Shown piece after piece: positions 23,760 to 32,815 of a stretch of 38,720 nt of DNA. How positions within the stretch are numbered: the stretch's first letter is position 1; the number at the start of each line of letters is the position of its first letter. The position numbers and the translations under genes are program-made. The notes under the pieces are model-generated. The model was not told where the DNA came from. It saw only the letters and a program-made list of their open reading frames with translations, and searched no databases. Source of the stretch: Spirosoma fluviale (GTDB lineage: Bacteria; Bacteroidota; Bacteroidia; Cytophagales; Spirosomataceae); contig CAMDRO010000020.1 of the NCBI GenBank assembly GCA_945906795.1, forward strand, positions 1 through 38,720. Reading direction: 5' to 3'.

Positions 23760-23825
23760 GATATAATTTGTGTTTATTTACGATTAATCCATTGGAAATT
23801 TTCCATTTCTTCATACATAAAAATC

Positions 23826-25049
23826 ATGAAACAAATCCATACTGAAAATCGATCACGACGTAAATTTGTAGAAAAAGCAGGCTTTGGATTGGCTTCGTTG
23901 GCATTAGTCCCAAAATTCAATTTCTTAAAAGCGTCACATGCAGAAAATAAAGTGCGTGTGGGCATAATAGGCGGCAGATTTGGGGCAAGCTTTCAATTTC
24001 ATGAGCATCCAAATTGCATCGTGGAAGCTGTCAGTGATTTACGTACAGATAGGCGTGAAAATCTGATGAAAGTCTATCAATGTTCCAAAAGTTATCCTTC
24101 ATTAGAAAAATTAATTAAAGACCCGAAAATAGACGCCGTATTCATCGCAACCCCTGCTCCTGATCATGTAAAACATGTATTAGCTGCTTTAAATGCAGGG
24201 AAACATGTTTTATCTGCCGTGCCAGCCGCCTTAAATTTGGATGAATGTTTTCAACTTAAAGAAGCGGTAGTCAAATCGGGTTTAATTTACATGATGGCCG
24301 AAACTAGTTATTTCAGGCAAAACACAATTTCGGTCAGAAAATTATATCAAGAAAATAGTTTTGGAGAAATCTTTAGTGCGGCGGCAGAATACAACCATCC
24401 AGGTCTTGAAACTTTATGGTTTGAGGATAAAAAACCTACTTGGCGACATGGATTGCCCCCTATGCTCTATCCTACACATTGCACCTCCTTTTTAATTTCA
24501 GTCACAGGAGAGAGGTTGACCAGTGTGAGTGCATTAGGTTATGGAGATCAAAGTCCTCTTTTAAAAAACAATCCTTATAATAATCCTTTTTGGAATGAAA
24601 CAGCTTTTTTTCAAACCCTTAAAAATCATCCATTCCGAGTGGAAGTGAATTGGAAAGGCGCTTTAAGAAATGCGGAGCGTGCCGAGTGGCGTGGTGAAAA
24701 AATGAGTTTTATCTCCTCGCCTACGGAATCCAATGAACATACCATCATTCGGAGTGTAGAAACCATGGGAAAAGATGATGCTGGTTTTCAAATAAAAGAA
24801 AATAGAATAGAAAAATACGTGCAAGAAAAATGGTGGAAGACCCCATTATTACCTGAAGCATTAAGGCATGATAGTGGTCATGATGGCTCACATTCATTCA
24901 TTACCCATGAATTCATTGAATCAATTGTACAAAAGCGCGCATCGAAAATTAATGTATTTGAAGCCCTTGCCTACACAGTCCCAGGAATTATCGCACATGC
25001 TTCAGCGCTGAAAAATGGAGAATATATGAAAATTCCGAATTTTGATTGA
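23826..25049 (+). CDS. Exported Gfo/Idh/MocA-family oxidoreductase (Tat signal)
   Basis: NAD(P)-dependent sugar dehydrogenase-like protein. The ATG at 23826 is chosen because an earlier in-frame TTG at 23742 falls inside the terminator hairpin, and because this start gives a twin-arginine signal (RSRRKFVEK, then GFGLASLAL). The Rossmann region follows (VRVGIIGGRFG) and then ATPAPDHVKHVLAALNAGKHV. The usual EKP motif, which supplies a catalytic Lys, is replaced here by SAVPAA. The C-terminal domain ends near SGHDGSHSFITHEFIESI, whose His residues are typical. It is about 407 residues. Tat-exported members occur among Bacteroidota sugar-acting enzymes and include GH109-type glycosidases that keep NAD bound. 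The substrate is unknown. Confidence 0.85.
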   Translation: MKQIHTENRSRRKFVEKAGFGLASLALVPKFNFLKASHAENKVRVGIIGGRFGASFQFHEHPNCIVEAVSDLRTDRRENLMKVYQCSKSYPSLEKLIKDPKIDAVFIATPAPDHVKHVLAALNAGKHVLSAVPAALNLDECFQLKEAVVKSGLIYMMAETSYFRQNTISVRKLYQENSFGEIFSAAAEYNHPGLETLWFEDKKPTWRHGLPPMLYPTHCTSFLISVTGERLTSVSALGYGDQSPLLKNNPYNNPFWNETAFFQTLKNHPFRVEVNWKGALRNAERAEWRGEKMSFISSPTESNEHTIIRSVETMGKDDAGFQIKENRIEKYVQEKWWKTPLLPEALRHDSGHDGSHSFITHEFIESIVQKRASKINVFEALAYTVPGIIAHASALKNGEYMKIPNFD

Positions 25050-25073
25050 TAACAGATAAAATCTATAAGGGAA

Positions 25074-25742
25074 TTACTCTTTGATGCAACGAATAGAGAC
25101 ACCACATGCGCGACCCCCTGCGTCCATTCCGGCACTACTGACATCGAAATAGAGTCCACGTGAATAAATGCCATCTTTTGTGCTGGTCCAATAATCGCCA
25201 CTCAGCCCAGCATCCGTTAACGACCCGTTACCATTGGTTCGGTAACCCGACAAAGGCAGTTTAAGTGGGGAAGCAAAGGCTCCTTTCGCATTTTTACTTG
25301 ACCAAGTCGCAATTTCCGCTTCTAGTTCTACTGAAGTGGGTAGTCTAAATCCTTTGGGGCAAGGGTTATTTTTTCCATTCAAACCTTGCCACAATTGATC
25401 ACTTTGACCGGTGTACCAGTCATTAGAATTTTTTAATGCTAAAATAAATAAACCGGTTTTAGGAACTTCTTGACTAGATAACTTAGAGCTATTGGCAGAA
25501 TTTCTAAATTGATGACCATCTGATGGCCGACCCCATTGATATAAATATCCAAAAGATGCGGCATTCGTACTACTAGTGGCCACTTGAGATGCTCCTAAAT
25601 TACGATCCATCCAAATCCTTCCTGTTTTTGATATCACCTCGACCACCATGGTCCCATCTGTAGTCAACGTTTGTGCCTCAGATGAGGGCATATAAATTAA
25701 TAGAAAAGACAAATAGGTAATTACTGCGTATATATGATTCAT
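25074..25742 (-). CDS. Secreted FISUMP-domain protein
   Basis: Contains the Fibrobacter succinogenes major paralogous domain (TIGR02145 type), of unknown function, found in secreted or surface proteins. The 222 residues start with a signal peptide (about 1-24, SSEAQ). The domain shows IWMDRNLGASQVATS, YLYQWGRPSDGHQFR, NPCPKGFRLPTSVELEAE, PLSGYRTNGNGSL, GDYWTSTKDG and a C-terminal GVSIRCIKE. The two Cys in the last third could form a disulfide after export. It is convergent with the Gfo/Idh gene and separated from mnmE by 135 bases with no clear promoter. Confidence 0.88.
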   Translation of the reverse strand: MNHIYAVITYLSFLLIYMPSSEAQTLTTDGTMVVEVISKTGRIWMDRNLGASQVATSSTNAASFGYLYQWGRPSDGHQFRNSANSSKLSSQEVPKTGLFILALKNSNDWYTGQSDQLWQGLNGKNNPCPKGFRLPTSVELEAEIATWSSKNAKGAFASPLKLPLSGYRTNGNGSLTDAGLSGDYWTSTKDGIYSRGLYFDVSSAGMDAGGRACGVSIRCIKE

Positions 25743-25877
25743 AGAAAAATGGTCAATAGCTGATATGTAAACTTAACAATAAAAATAAAGATCAAATTAA
25801 AACCTGTAAAAGAAAAATTTAAATTTAGTTTTTATGCGTATTGACTAATGGGTTTTCGACAATTTGAATTTATCTGA

Positions 25878-27245
25878 TTACTTTCCGATACAAAATTTAC
25901 CAAAAATATTTTTCAACAGGTCATCATTCGATATTTGGCCGGTTATTTCACCTAAATGATGTAAGGCATGCCGAAGGTCCTGAGCGATTAAATCGCCTGT
26001 CAAACCGATTTTCAAAGCATTTAAAACGCCATTAAGCGTTTCCTGGGTTTGTAGTAATTGTTGAAAATGCCGAATATTAGTCACCAAAGTACCACTGGCA
26101 TTAGCTTGATCTAGACCCATTATGTTTAAAAGTGCCTTTTCTAATTCCTTTAGGCCTTCATGATTTTTTGCTGACATCAAAATCACATCGGGCAAAACCT
26201 CTTTAAAACCGTCCAAAACTACGTCAGAAACTTGGTCTACCTTATTTAACACCTGAATGATCGGGATATCTAAAGCGCCCAAAGCCAGAATGCCAGCTTT
26301 TAACCCTTCGACCGATTCGGTCATGGCGTCTGCCATGTAAATCACTACTTGGGCTTTCTTCACCCAAGCTTGTGTTCTTTCCACCCCCAATGCCTCAATC
26401 ACATCTGCTGTTTCGCGTAAACCGGCTGTGTCAACTAATCGGAATTTAATACCTCCTAAGGTCCATTCGTCCTCTAAACTGTCACGCGTCGTGCCTGCAA
26501 TTTCAGAGACAATGGCACGTTCCTCATTTAATAAGGCATTTAATAAGGTTGACTTGCCTGCGTTAGGTTTGCCTACAATGACAGTCGCCACGCCATTCTT
26601 AATGGAATTTCCTGTGCGAAAACTTTCCACCAACGGGCGAACGTGGTCCAACAATTGGATCACCAAGTCTTCCAAATCTTTTCGATCCGCAAACTCCACA
26701 TCCTCTTCGCCAAAATCAAGTTCTAACTCGATCAAAGAAGCAAAATGAATTAATTCCTCACGTAAAGCCGCTAATTCTTTGGAAAATCCACCTCTGAGTT
26801 GATGCAATGCCGCCGATTGTGCAGCCGCTGAATCTGCAGCAATCACATCGGCTACTGCCTCCGCCTGAGCTAAATCAAAGGCCCCATTTAAAAATGCGCG
26901 TTGGGTAAACTCACCTGGACGCGCAAATCGAGCTCCTCTTTCGGTCAATAATTGGAGTATACTTTCTTGAATAAAAGGAGAACCATGGCATGAAATCTCA
27001 ACGACATTTTCCTTCGTATACGATTTAGGGGCCATATATAAACTAATGACTACCTCGTCATATACGCGACCGGCTGACTCAATCCGACCATAATGAAGGG
27101 TATGAGTATTCTGAATAGATAGATCCTTGGGTTGAAATACTCCGTTCACAATCTCGATCGCTCGATCTCCTGAAAGCCGAATGACCCCGATGGCTCCTAC
27201 CCCTGCGGGTGTCGCTAATGCAACGATGGTATCCTTAAAGTCCAT
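25878..27245 (-). CDS. mnmE: tRNA modification GTPase MnmE
   Basis: With MnmG it installs the cmnm5 group on U34 of several tRNAs. The 455 residues are standard. The N-terminal tetrahydrofolate-binding domain (1-115) has TIVALATPAGVGAIGVIRLSG and ARPGEFTQRAFLNG. The central G domain has GKPNAGKS (225-232), GTTRD (251-255), DTAG (272-275) and NKVD. The invariant C-terminal CIGK (452-455) carries the catalytic Cys452. It is preceded 3 bases upstream by the SCP2-like gene. MnmG is not in the window. Confidence 0.97.
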   Translation of the reverse strand: MDFKDTIVALATPAGVGAIGVIRLSGDRAIEIVNGVFQPKDLSIQNTHTLHYGRIESAGRVYDEVVISLYMAPKSYTKENVVEISCHGSPFIQESILQLLTERGARFARPGEFTQRAFLNGAFDLAQAEAVADVIAADSAAAQSAALHQLRGGFSKELAALREELIHFASLIELELDFGEEDVEFADRKDLEDLVIQLLDHVRPLVESFRTGNSIKNGVATVIVGKPNAGKSTLLNALLNEERAIVSEIAGTTRDSLEDEWTLGGIKFRLVDTAGLRETADVIEALGVERTQAWVKKAQVVIYMADAMTESVEGLKAGILALGALDIPIIQVLNKVDQVSDVVLDGFKEVLPDVILMSAKNHEGLKELEKALLNIMGLDQANASGTLVTNIRHFQQLLQTQETLNGVLNALKIGLTGDLIAQDLRHALHHLGEITGQISNDDLLKNIFGKFCIGK

Positions 27246-27248
27246 TAA

Positions 27249-27533
27249 TTAGATCAAATTCGTCAATTTCATGGCGACAGTCATGTCGCCAGATATTTTT
27301 ACTTTTCCTGTCATAACTGCCATCATGGAATTTAATTCACCATTTAAGATAGAAGTAAACGTATCTTCAGAGGTGGCAATCGTACAATCAGTATCTAGAT
27401 TTTCATTTGTCACTTGGCCATCCCCGGTAACAACGATGATACCTGTAGGAAATGCAAATTTAAAAGAAACCCCTTGGCCTCCTTTTTGAGCAGCTAATAA
27501 AACAATTTTGTCGTTGATTTCTTGAAATGTCAT
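27249..27533 (-). CDS. SCP2 sterol-carrier-like domain protein
   Basis: A stand-alone SCP2 fold of 94 residues, expected to bind lipids or other hydrophobic ligands in the cytoplasm. Visible pattern: FKFAFPTGIIVVTGDGQV, then DCTIATSEDTFTSILNGELN, and MTGKVKISGDMTVAMKL at the C-terminus, which is the hallmark of the domain. No signal peptide or membrane segment. It leads directly into mnmE with a 3-base gap. Its ligand is unknown, and I see no functional tie to tRNA modification. Confidence 0.88.
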   Translation of the reverse strand: MTFQEINDKIVLLAAQKGGQGVSFKFAFPTGIIVVTGDGQVTNENLDTDCTIATSEDTFTSILNGELNSMMAVMTGKVKISGDMTVAMKLTNLI

Positions 27534-27555
27534 TTTGATATAATTTATTGTGATG

Positions 27556-27563
27556 CAAAATTA
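27556..27563 (-). promoter_or_regulatory. Candidate -7 element for SCP2-mnmE
   Basis: The minus strand reads TAATTTTG, a full TAnnTTTG match 22 bases before the SCP2 ATG. The nearest upstream TTG is about 27 bases away instead of 19-21, so the -33 part is not convincing. Confidence 0.3.
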
Positions 27564-27595
27564 ATTCTTTTTATGCGTTTTATATAGGAACAATC

Positions 27596-30520
27596 TTACA
27601 ATTCCCGCTGGCAAATCACCTTAAAATCGCAATACTGACAATCGGAAACTTCTTTCGTCTTTTCAAATTTCATATTTACATCTAAAATCTTTTGAACCCA
27701 CCCCTCTATTACCGCCTGTGAATCTAACAGAAAACTATCCCAAACAGGTCCTGACTCAAACCATAAATCATGCTCATCGTCTCCCATAACCCCTTCCTTT
27801 AAATTTCTAAAGGAAATGATTCCTGGTTTTACCGAATGTGTTTGAAGGCTCAAACCCGCAAAAGTTTTTTCATAATCAGGAGAAACATGCGATAGCTCGG
27901 AGGCCAACAAATATTTATATACCCAGAGCTGAAGTATTTTTGGTTTTAATTCGCCTAATAAAATCGAATTTCTTAGCCCCAATTCTCCTGATTTCAGCTC
28001 CGACCTATCCACTTTACCTGTTTTGTAATCAATGATTCGAATTTCTCGATCGTTCAATACATCCAATCGATCGATTCGACCCGTTAATTTAACATCTAGG
28101 ATTTCTTGGCCCCAACGAACCTTCAGATTTGTGGTTAATTTAGATTCTAAAGCGATTAATTTGGTGTTTTTCGAAAAATTAGATTTTGAATAATAGTTCT
28201 CTAATAGCGTTTTAGCCACTTCTTTGAGCACAAAATTAAATCCCTTCTCCACTTCAAAGACCCCTTCTTTTTCTTGAATTAACGTCATTGCTTCAACTAG
28301 GTACTGATCTAAATCCAAAACTACCTCAGATAAATTGATGCGATCATACACGCCCTCATAATTTTCTAAAACCTTTTTATCGACCAATTCTAAAACTTTA
28401 TGCACCCAAGTTCCAAATACATCAGCACCTAATTCATCTTCTAATTGCTTTTCCTTGCGCATGCCCAAGATTTGAGCATAAAAATATTTTAAACTACACG
28501 TAGAAAACATGGTGATGGCTGAGGTAGACAGCCCCGAGTTTGCCAATTTGTGTTTGATTTTATCTAGAATCAAAGGTGATTTTTCCACAGACCCATCATT
28601 TCGCTCAAAATCAGCCTCATGAGTAGAAAACTCGATCCAAGGTTCATAAATCTCAATCAATGGATTTTTTTGTTTCCAATCGTGCTTGATTTGTTTAATA
28701 AACCGACTCATCTCCTTGACCCCCGATTTATCTGATGATTGCACATAACATAAAACCACCTCTCGGGGCCTTTGTAAAAGCCTATAAAAATGGTACGATG
28801 CCACCGCATCTGCCTGAGTAAACGTAGGCAAAGAGAAATGGGCCATATTGGCTATGTCTAAAGGAATTAAACTTTCACGCTTTCTCGTCCCAGGCAAACT
28901 TCCCTCGTTCATAGACAAAATAATCACCCGGTCAAAATCCAACGTCCGAGTCTCCAATAATCCCATGACATGTAGGCTCCGATTCTCTGATCCCACAAAA
29001 GTTAATTTTTGTTGGGAAAGCAATTGGGTCAATACTATTTTTCCACTAGCGATCGATACAAAATCATCCGCTTCAAAAGATTTTAACAATGACTCAATAA
29101 CCGCTAAGGCTTGTTTTACCGCCTCCGCTTCTTCATCCCACGCTTGGTCAGGTATACTCTTTAAAATCAAGTCCAATAAATTTTCTTGCCGTTTCAAAAT
29201 AGCCACAAATGAATGTAAGCCAGGAGCAAACAAATCTTTTAAAATAGGCAGATCTGAGGCTAAGGATAAAATGGTATCGGAAGGAATGTACAAATCTGTT
29301 TTTGTGTACAAGGTGTTTAAATCCCTTTTGAAATCTCGTTTGGCCAATTGGCTTTTGTGCTGAATATACAAATCAATTAATCCATGTGAGCAAACTGATT
29401 TGAATGAAGAAACGGAAAATTTTCCTTGGACCGACTGCTTTTGTAAATCCCACCACAAATTAATCAAGGAAAACACTTGCGTCTTTTTCAAGGAATAACC
29501 CATAGTAATGTTTAAGCGATCCTTAAACTCTCCCACATATAACATCACTTGGTCTAACAACGATTCATCGGCTAATACAAGAGCCACCTGTTCTTCTGCA
29601 CCATATTCTTGTTGCCACTTGCGGATGATATCCATGGCGACAAACACCTGAGCACTTGGATTTGCCAAGCCTAAAATTTCTAGCCGCTTGGGCTTATCTA
29701 ATAAATCCGAAGTTTTCCATAGGAATGGCCCTCTGGATAAAAATTCATTTGAGGAGCTATCTGAATATTTTTTTAACCAAGTACCTGCTCGATGATACGC
29801 ATTATCCACATAATAAGCATCCGCATCCCAAAGTGTCTGAGCCATTCCATTTTTAATCAACAAACGAATGATCTCCTCCTCTCCTTTAGAAAGTGCATTG
29901 AAACCCACAAAATATATTTTTTTAAAGGTCTTGGGTAAGGCTTTCCCATCGGACAAATAATCGGCTAATTTTCGGTAAGCCATCCCCCGATAAACGAAAC
30001 CTTGATCATCTAAGCTGGCGTGCAAACGAATATACACCTCCAGTAAATGATCAAATAATTTAAAATAGGATTTGGTATGCGGGGTGATAAATTTCTCTGG
30101 ATTTTCCTCACCATATTCTTTGCCCCATCGCTCGATGGATTTCACTTCAGATAAAAAAGAAAAAATTTGGGTGGGATCGACCAAATACATATCTAATGTT
30201 TCAAAATCTTTTAACATTAGTTGGCCCCAAGAAATAAAACGATCAAAATCAACTTGAACATCCACCTGCTTGAAACAAGCAAAAGCCTCCAACAACAACT
30301 GAATAGGATCTATTAGCGTAGAATCCGTCATTTGGAGAGCAAACTCCTCAATGGTGAAAAAAGAAGGAGATAGAAAAGGCCTATCTCCTAAAATAGCTAA
30401 CTCTTTTTTTAAGTAAAGTACCCCTCGCTGTGAGGGCATAACAATAGCAATATCTTTTAATTCTTCGATGGGATGCTCCCCAAAAATATGTGCTGCTGTT
30501 TTACCTAAAAATGTATGCAT
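27596..30520 (-). CDS. AddB/RecB-like PD-(D/E)XK nuclease
   Basis: Predicted subunit of an AddAB-type helicase-nuclease that processes DNA double-strand ends. The 974 residues start with a degenerate helicase region: IAIVMPSQRGVLYLKKEL shows no P-loop lysine motif, unlike B. subtilis AddB. The nuclease domain is C-terminal, with GRIDRLD and IIDYKTGK as motif residues. Four Cys likely hold an iron-sulfur cluster: one in FSTCSLKYFY before the nuclease and C961, C964 and C970 at the very end. This arrangement is typical of AddB. The AddA helicase is not adjacent. The start codon shares one base with the stop of the GMC oxidoreductase gene. Confidence 0.85.
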   Translation of the reverse strand: MHTFLGKTAAHIFGEHPIEELKDIAIVMPSQRGVLYLKKELAILGDRPFLSPSFFTIEEFALQMTDSTLIDPIQLLLEAFACFKQVDVQVDFDRFISWGQLMLKDFETLDMYLVDPTQIFSFLSEVKSIERWGKEYGEENPEKFITPHTKSYFKLFDHLLEVYIRLHASLDDQGFVYRGMAYRKLADYLSDGKALPKTFKKIYFVGFNALSKGEEEIIRLLIKNGMAQTLWDADAYYVDNAYHRAGTWLKKYSDSSSNEFLSRGPFLWKTSDLLDKPKRLEILGLANPSAQVFVAMDIIRKWQQEYGAEEQVALVLADESLLDQVMLYVGEFKDRLNITMGYSLKKTQVFSLINLWWDLQKQSVQGKFSVSSFKSVCSHGLIDLYIQHKSQLAKRDFKRDLNTLYTKTDLYIPSDTILSLASDLPILKDLFAPGLHSFVAILKRQENLLDLILKSIPDQAWDEEAEAVKQALAVIESLLKSFEADDFVSIASGKIVLTQLLSQQKLTFVGSENRSLHVMGLLETRTLDFDRVIILSMNEGSLPGTRKRESLIPLDIANMAHFSLPTFTQADAVASYHFYRLLQRPREVVLCYVQSSDKSGVKEMSRFIKQIKHDWKQKNPLIEIYEPWIEFSTHEADFERNDGSVEKSPLILDKIKHKLANSGLSTSAITMFSTCSLKYFYAQILGMRKEKQLEDELGADVFGTWVHKVLELVDKKVLENYEGVYDRINLSEVVLDLDQYLVEAMTLIQEKEGVFEVEKGFNFVLKEVAKTLLENYYSKSNFSKNTKLIALESKLTTNLKVRWGQEILDVKLTGRIDRLDVLNDREIRIIDYKTGKVDRSELKSGELGLRNSILLGELKPKILQLWVYKYLLASELSHVSPDYEKTFAGLSLQTHSVKPGIISFRNLKEGVMGDDEHDLWFESGPVWDSFLLDSQAVIEGWVQKILDVNMKFEKTKEVSDCQYCDFKVICQREL

Positions 30521-32226
30521 TATAAATTGCCCTTTTTCATTTCTTTGACTGCATAATCTACAGCCCGAGCAGTTAATGCCATATATGTTAAAGAAGGGTT
30601 TTGAGTAGATGTAGAAGTCATACTGGCTCCATCGCTTACAAAGACATTTTTAACAGCATGTATTTGATTCCATTTATTAAGCATAGAAGTTTTAGGGTCA
30701 CTTCCCATGCGGCAACCGCCCATTTCATGAATATCTAAACCAGGAGCTTGTTTGGAATCACGAGAGCGAATATTCTTAAAACCCGCTTTAGTATACATCT
30801 CCGTAAATTGCTCAATAAAATCTTTCACCATTTTATCATCATTATCATCATAAGATACATCCATGTGCATGATCGGCAAACCATGTGCATCTTTTTTTAC
30901 GGGATCTAACGTGATTTTATTGGTCTCCTTTGGAATCGTTTCTCCCATCATGTGTGAACCTGCTGACCAATTTGTCCATTTGGGATTTAATAAAGAATTC
31001 TTTAAACTCTCACCTACGGAATCCCTATCTGATGTACTTGCACGTCTTGCGCTCATTCCAGCCGCATATCCACGTAAGAAATTCGTTTCTTGTTTATATA
31101 AGTTGCGGAAACGAGGGATGTACCCTGAAGTCGGTCTACTACCTTCCGTCTTAAAGTCAAAGTAACCATCATATTCAGCCGATATCGATGCCCTATAATT
31201 ATGAAACGCCACAAACTTACCTAATACTCCACTATCGTTGCCTAAACCATTTGGGAAGCGATCTGATTTTGAGTTCAATAAAATGGCATTGGTATTTAAT
31301 GCCGCTGCCGTAACAAAAATTACTTTCGCGTAATACTCCACCATTTCGTTGGTATGCGCGTCAATCACCCGAACCCCCACAGCCTTCTTCTTCTTATCAT
31401 CATAAATAACCGATTCCACAATAGAATCTGGACGCAATGTCAAATTACCCGTTTTAGCTGCCCAGGGTAAAGTTGATGCGTTTGAACTAAAATAACCCCC
31501 ATAAGGACAACCTCTTTGACATAAATTACGGCTCAAACAGCGTCCTCTACCTTGTTGGAGATGTATTTCGCGTGGCTCTGAAATATGGGCACAACGAGCA
31601 GAAATAACATGTCGGTCAGTGTAATGCTTTTTTAATTCAGATTGAAAATGCTTTTCGACACAAGTCAATTCAAAAGCCGGCAAGAAATCGCCATCAGGCA
31701 AAGCATCTAAGCCATCCTTGTTTCCAGAAATACCAGCAAAATATTCAACATATGAATACCATGGATCCATATCCTTGTAATTGATGGGCCAAGGTGTGGC
31801 AAATCCATCTCGAGCCGGTCCATCAAAATCATATTGTGACCAGCGCTGAGTTTGTCTAGCCCAAAGCAAAGATTTACCCCCGACCTGATAGCCACGTATC
31901 CAATCAAAAGGCTTATCCTGTTCATAAGGATGCTCTTTGTCTTTGACAATAAAGTGTTTCGAATCTTCTCTATATACGTAGCATTTACTGGCAATAGGGT
32001 TTTCGTCAATCTCCTCTTTGGTTAACCGTCCTCGGTGTGGAAATTCCCATGGGCTCATTAAAGTACTTGGATAATCCTCATTATGAGTTACTTTTCTTCC
32101 TCTCTCTAGGACCAAAGTCTTAACTCCTTTATCACAAAATTCTTTAGCGGCCCAGCCGCCGGCAATTCCCGAACCAATGACAATCGCTCCGTAAGTACGT
32201 TTCTCCGCGTTATTTAAAATATACAT
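30520..32226 (-). CDS. GMC-family FAD oxidoreductase
   Basis: Flavin-dependent oxidation of a sugar or other alcohol. The 568 residues have the N-terminal FAD-binding motif VIGSGIAGGWAAKEF (16-30) and LVLERGR at the end of the second strand. VGGKSLLWARQTQRW is the GMC signature region. The C-terminal half carries HEMGGCRMG and FVSDGASMTSTSTQNPSLTYMAL, with the His and Asn expected in the active site. There is no signal peptide of its own; the partner protein 3 bases upstream has a Tat motif and could carry it out by co-export. It resembles the large subunit of gluconate 2-dehydrogenase-type complexes. A cytochrome subunit is not present here. Confidence 0.9.
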   Translation of the reverse strand: MYILNNAEKRTYGAIVIGSGIAGGWAAKEFCDKGVKTLVLERGRKVTHNEDYPSTLMSPWEFPHRGRLTKEEIDENPIASKCYVYREDSKHFIVKDKEHPYEQDKPFDWIRGYQVGGKSLLWARQTQRWSQYDFDGPARDGFATPWPINYKDMDPWYSYVEYFAGISGNKDGLDALPDGDFLPAFELTCVEKHFQSELKKHYTDRHVISARCAHISEPREIHLQQGRGRCLSRNLCQRGCPYGGYFSSNASTLPWAAKTGNLTLRPDSIVESVIYDDKKKKAVGVRVIDAHTNEMVEYYAKVIFVTAAALNTNAILLNSKSDRFPNGLGNDSGVLGKFVAFHNYRASISAEYDGYFDFKTEGSRPTSGYIPRFRNLYKQETNFLRGYAAGMSARRASTSDRDSVGESLKNSLLNPKWTNWSAGSHMMGETIPKETNKITLDPVKKDAHGLPIMHMDVSYDDNDDKMVKDFIEQFTEMYTKAGFKNIRSRDSKQAPGLDIHEMGGCRMGSDPKTSMLNKWNQIHAVKNVFVSDGASMTSTSTQNPSLTYMALTARAVDYAVKEMKKGNL

Positions 32227-32229
32227 GAC

Positions 32230-32745
32230 TTATTTCTTTATTGGGGCACATCCGTTGAAAAATCCGGGTGCCATTTGATAATTTAAATGATTGACCATAA
32301 TGTATTCGGTGGACATATATCCCTGAATCGTTAGGCCTTTTAGGGTAGCTAATGTTTTCTGTGCTTCAACCCCATGTTTTCCCTTTTCTAATTGAAAAAT
32401 AAATTGCTCCTTTTCCGATTCAGTTGCCGTCGACATTTCCTTTTTATTTTCGTTTTGAAATAGTTTTGGAATTTCACCCATGACATTTTTGAAACTTTGT
32501 TGGGCTTTTGCCTCATAACAATCTTTCATCATCGTTTTCACAAAATTGGGCACTCCTAAACTAATGGCACCTGGAATGGAAGATTCGGGAATAATGGCTC
32601 CCATGATTAATTCTAAGGTTTGATCTTCGGCAATTGAAAAATTAAAATTCGAAGCGGATAAGGATTTTGCATCATAAAAAGCAACGGTTCCTAAGGTAGC
32701 CAAGGCCATCCCTTTTACCCAAGCTCGGCGTGTAATTTGAGACAT
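32230..32745 (-). CDS. Gluconate 2-dehydrogenase subunit 3-like protein (Tat signal)
   Basis: Small partner of the GMC oxidoreductase encoded 3 bases downstream. The 171 residues begin with a twin-arginine motif (TRRAWVKGMALATLG), which likely exports the folded pair. After that, EDQTLELIMGAIIPESSIPGA is the family hallmark, and the rest is helical with Lys/Glu-rich stretches. The role, from known family members, is assembly or export of the flavoprotein. Length is normal for the family. A good promoter match lies at 32770-32802. Confidence 0.88.
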   Translation of the reverse strand: MSQITRRAWVKGMALATLGTVAFYDAKSLSASNFNFSIAEDQTLELIMGAIIPESSIPGAISLGVPNFVKTMMKDCYEAKAQQSFKNVMGEIPKLFQNENKKEMSTATESEKEQFIFQLEKGKHGVEAQKTLATLKGLTIQGYMSTEYIMVNHLNYQMAPGFFNGCAPIKK

Positions 32746-32769
32746 ATTGAAACAGGTTTATGTAAAGCA

Positions 32770-32802
32770 CAAACTTATTAAATATTCCCTGTTTCTGTAC
32801 AA
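32770..32802 (-). promoter_or_regulatory. Candidate promoter for the GMC oxidoreductase operon
   Basis: On the minus strand, TTG (32802-32800) and TAAGTTTG (32777-32770) are 22 bases apart. The -7 box is a full match to TAnnTTTG; the spacing is slightly longer than the usual 19-21. The leader would be about 18 bases. Confidence 0.4.
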
Positions 32803-32815
32803 GAAGGAGCAATAT

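Noticed and set aside
23742-23825. N-terminal extension of the Gfo/Idh protein
   Set aside because: The start would lie inside the terminator hairpin and would hide the Tat signal.
25743-25877. Possible promoter or small RNA in the gap between the FISUMP gene and mnmE
   Set aside because: Very AT-rich, with only 7 of 8 partial -7 matches and no correctly spaced TTG; no stable hairpin seen.
28848-29363. 171-codon antisense frame inside the AddB-like gene
   Set aside because: Shadow frame; rich in Lys, Ser and Asn without domain features.
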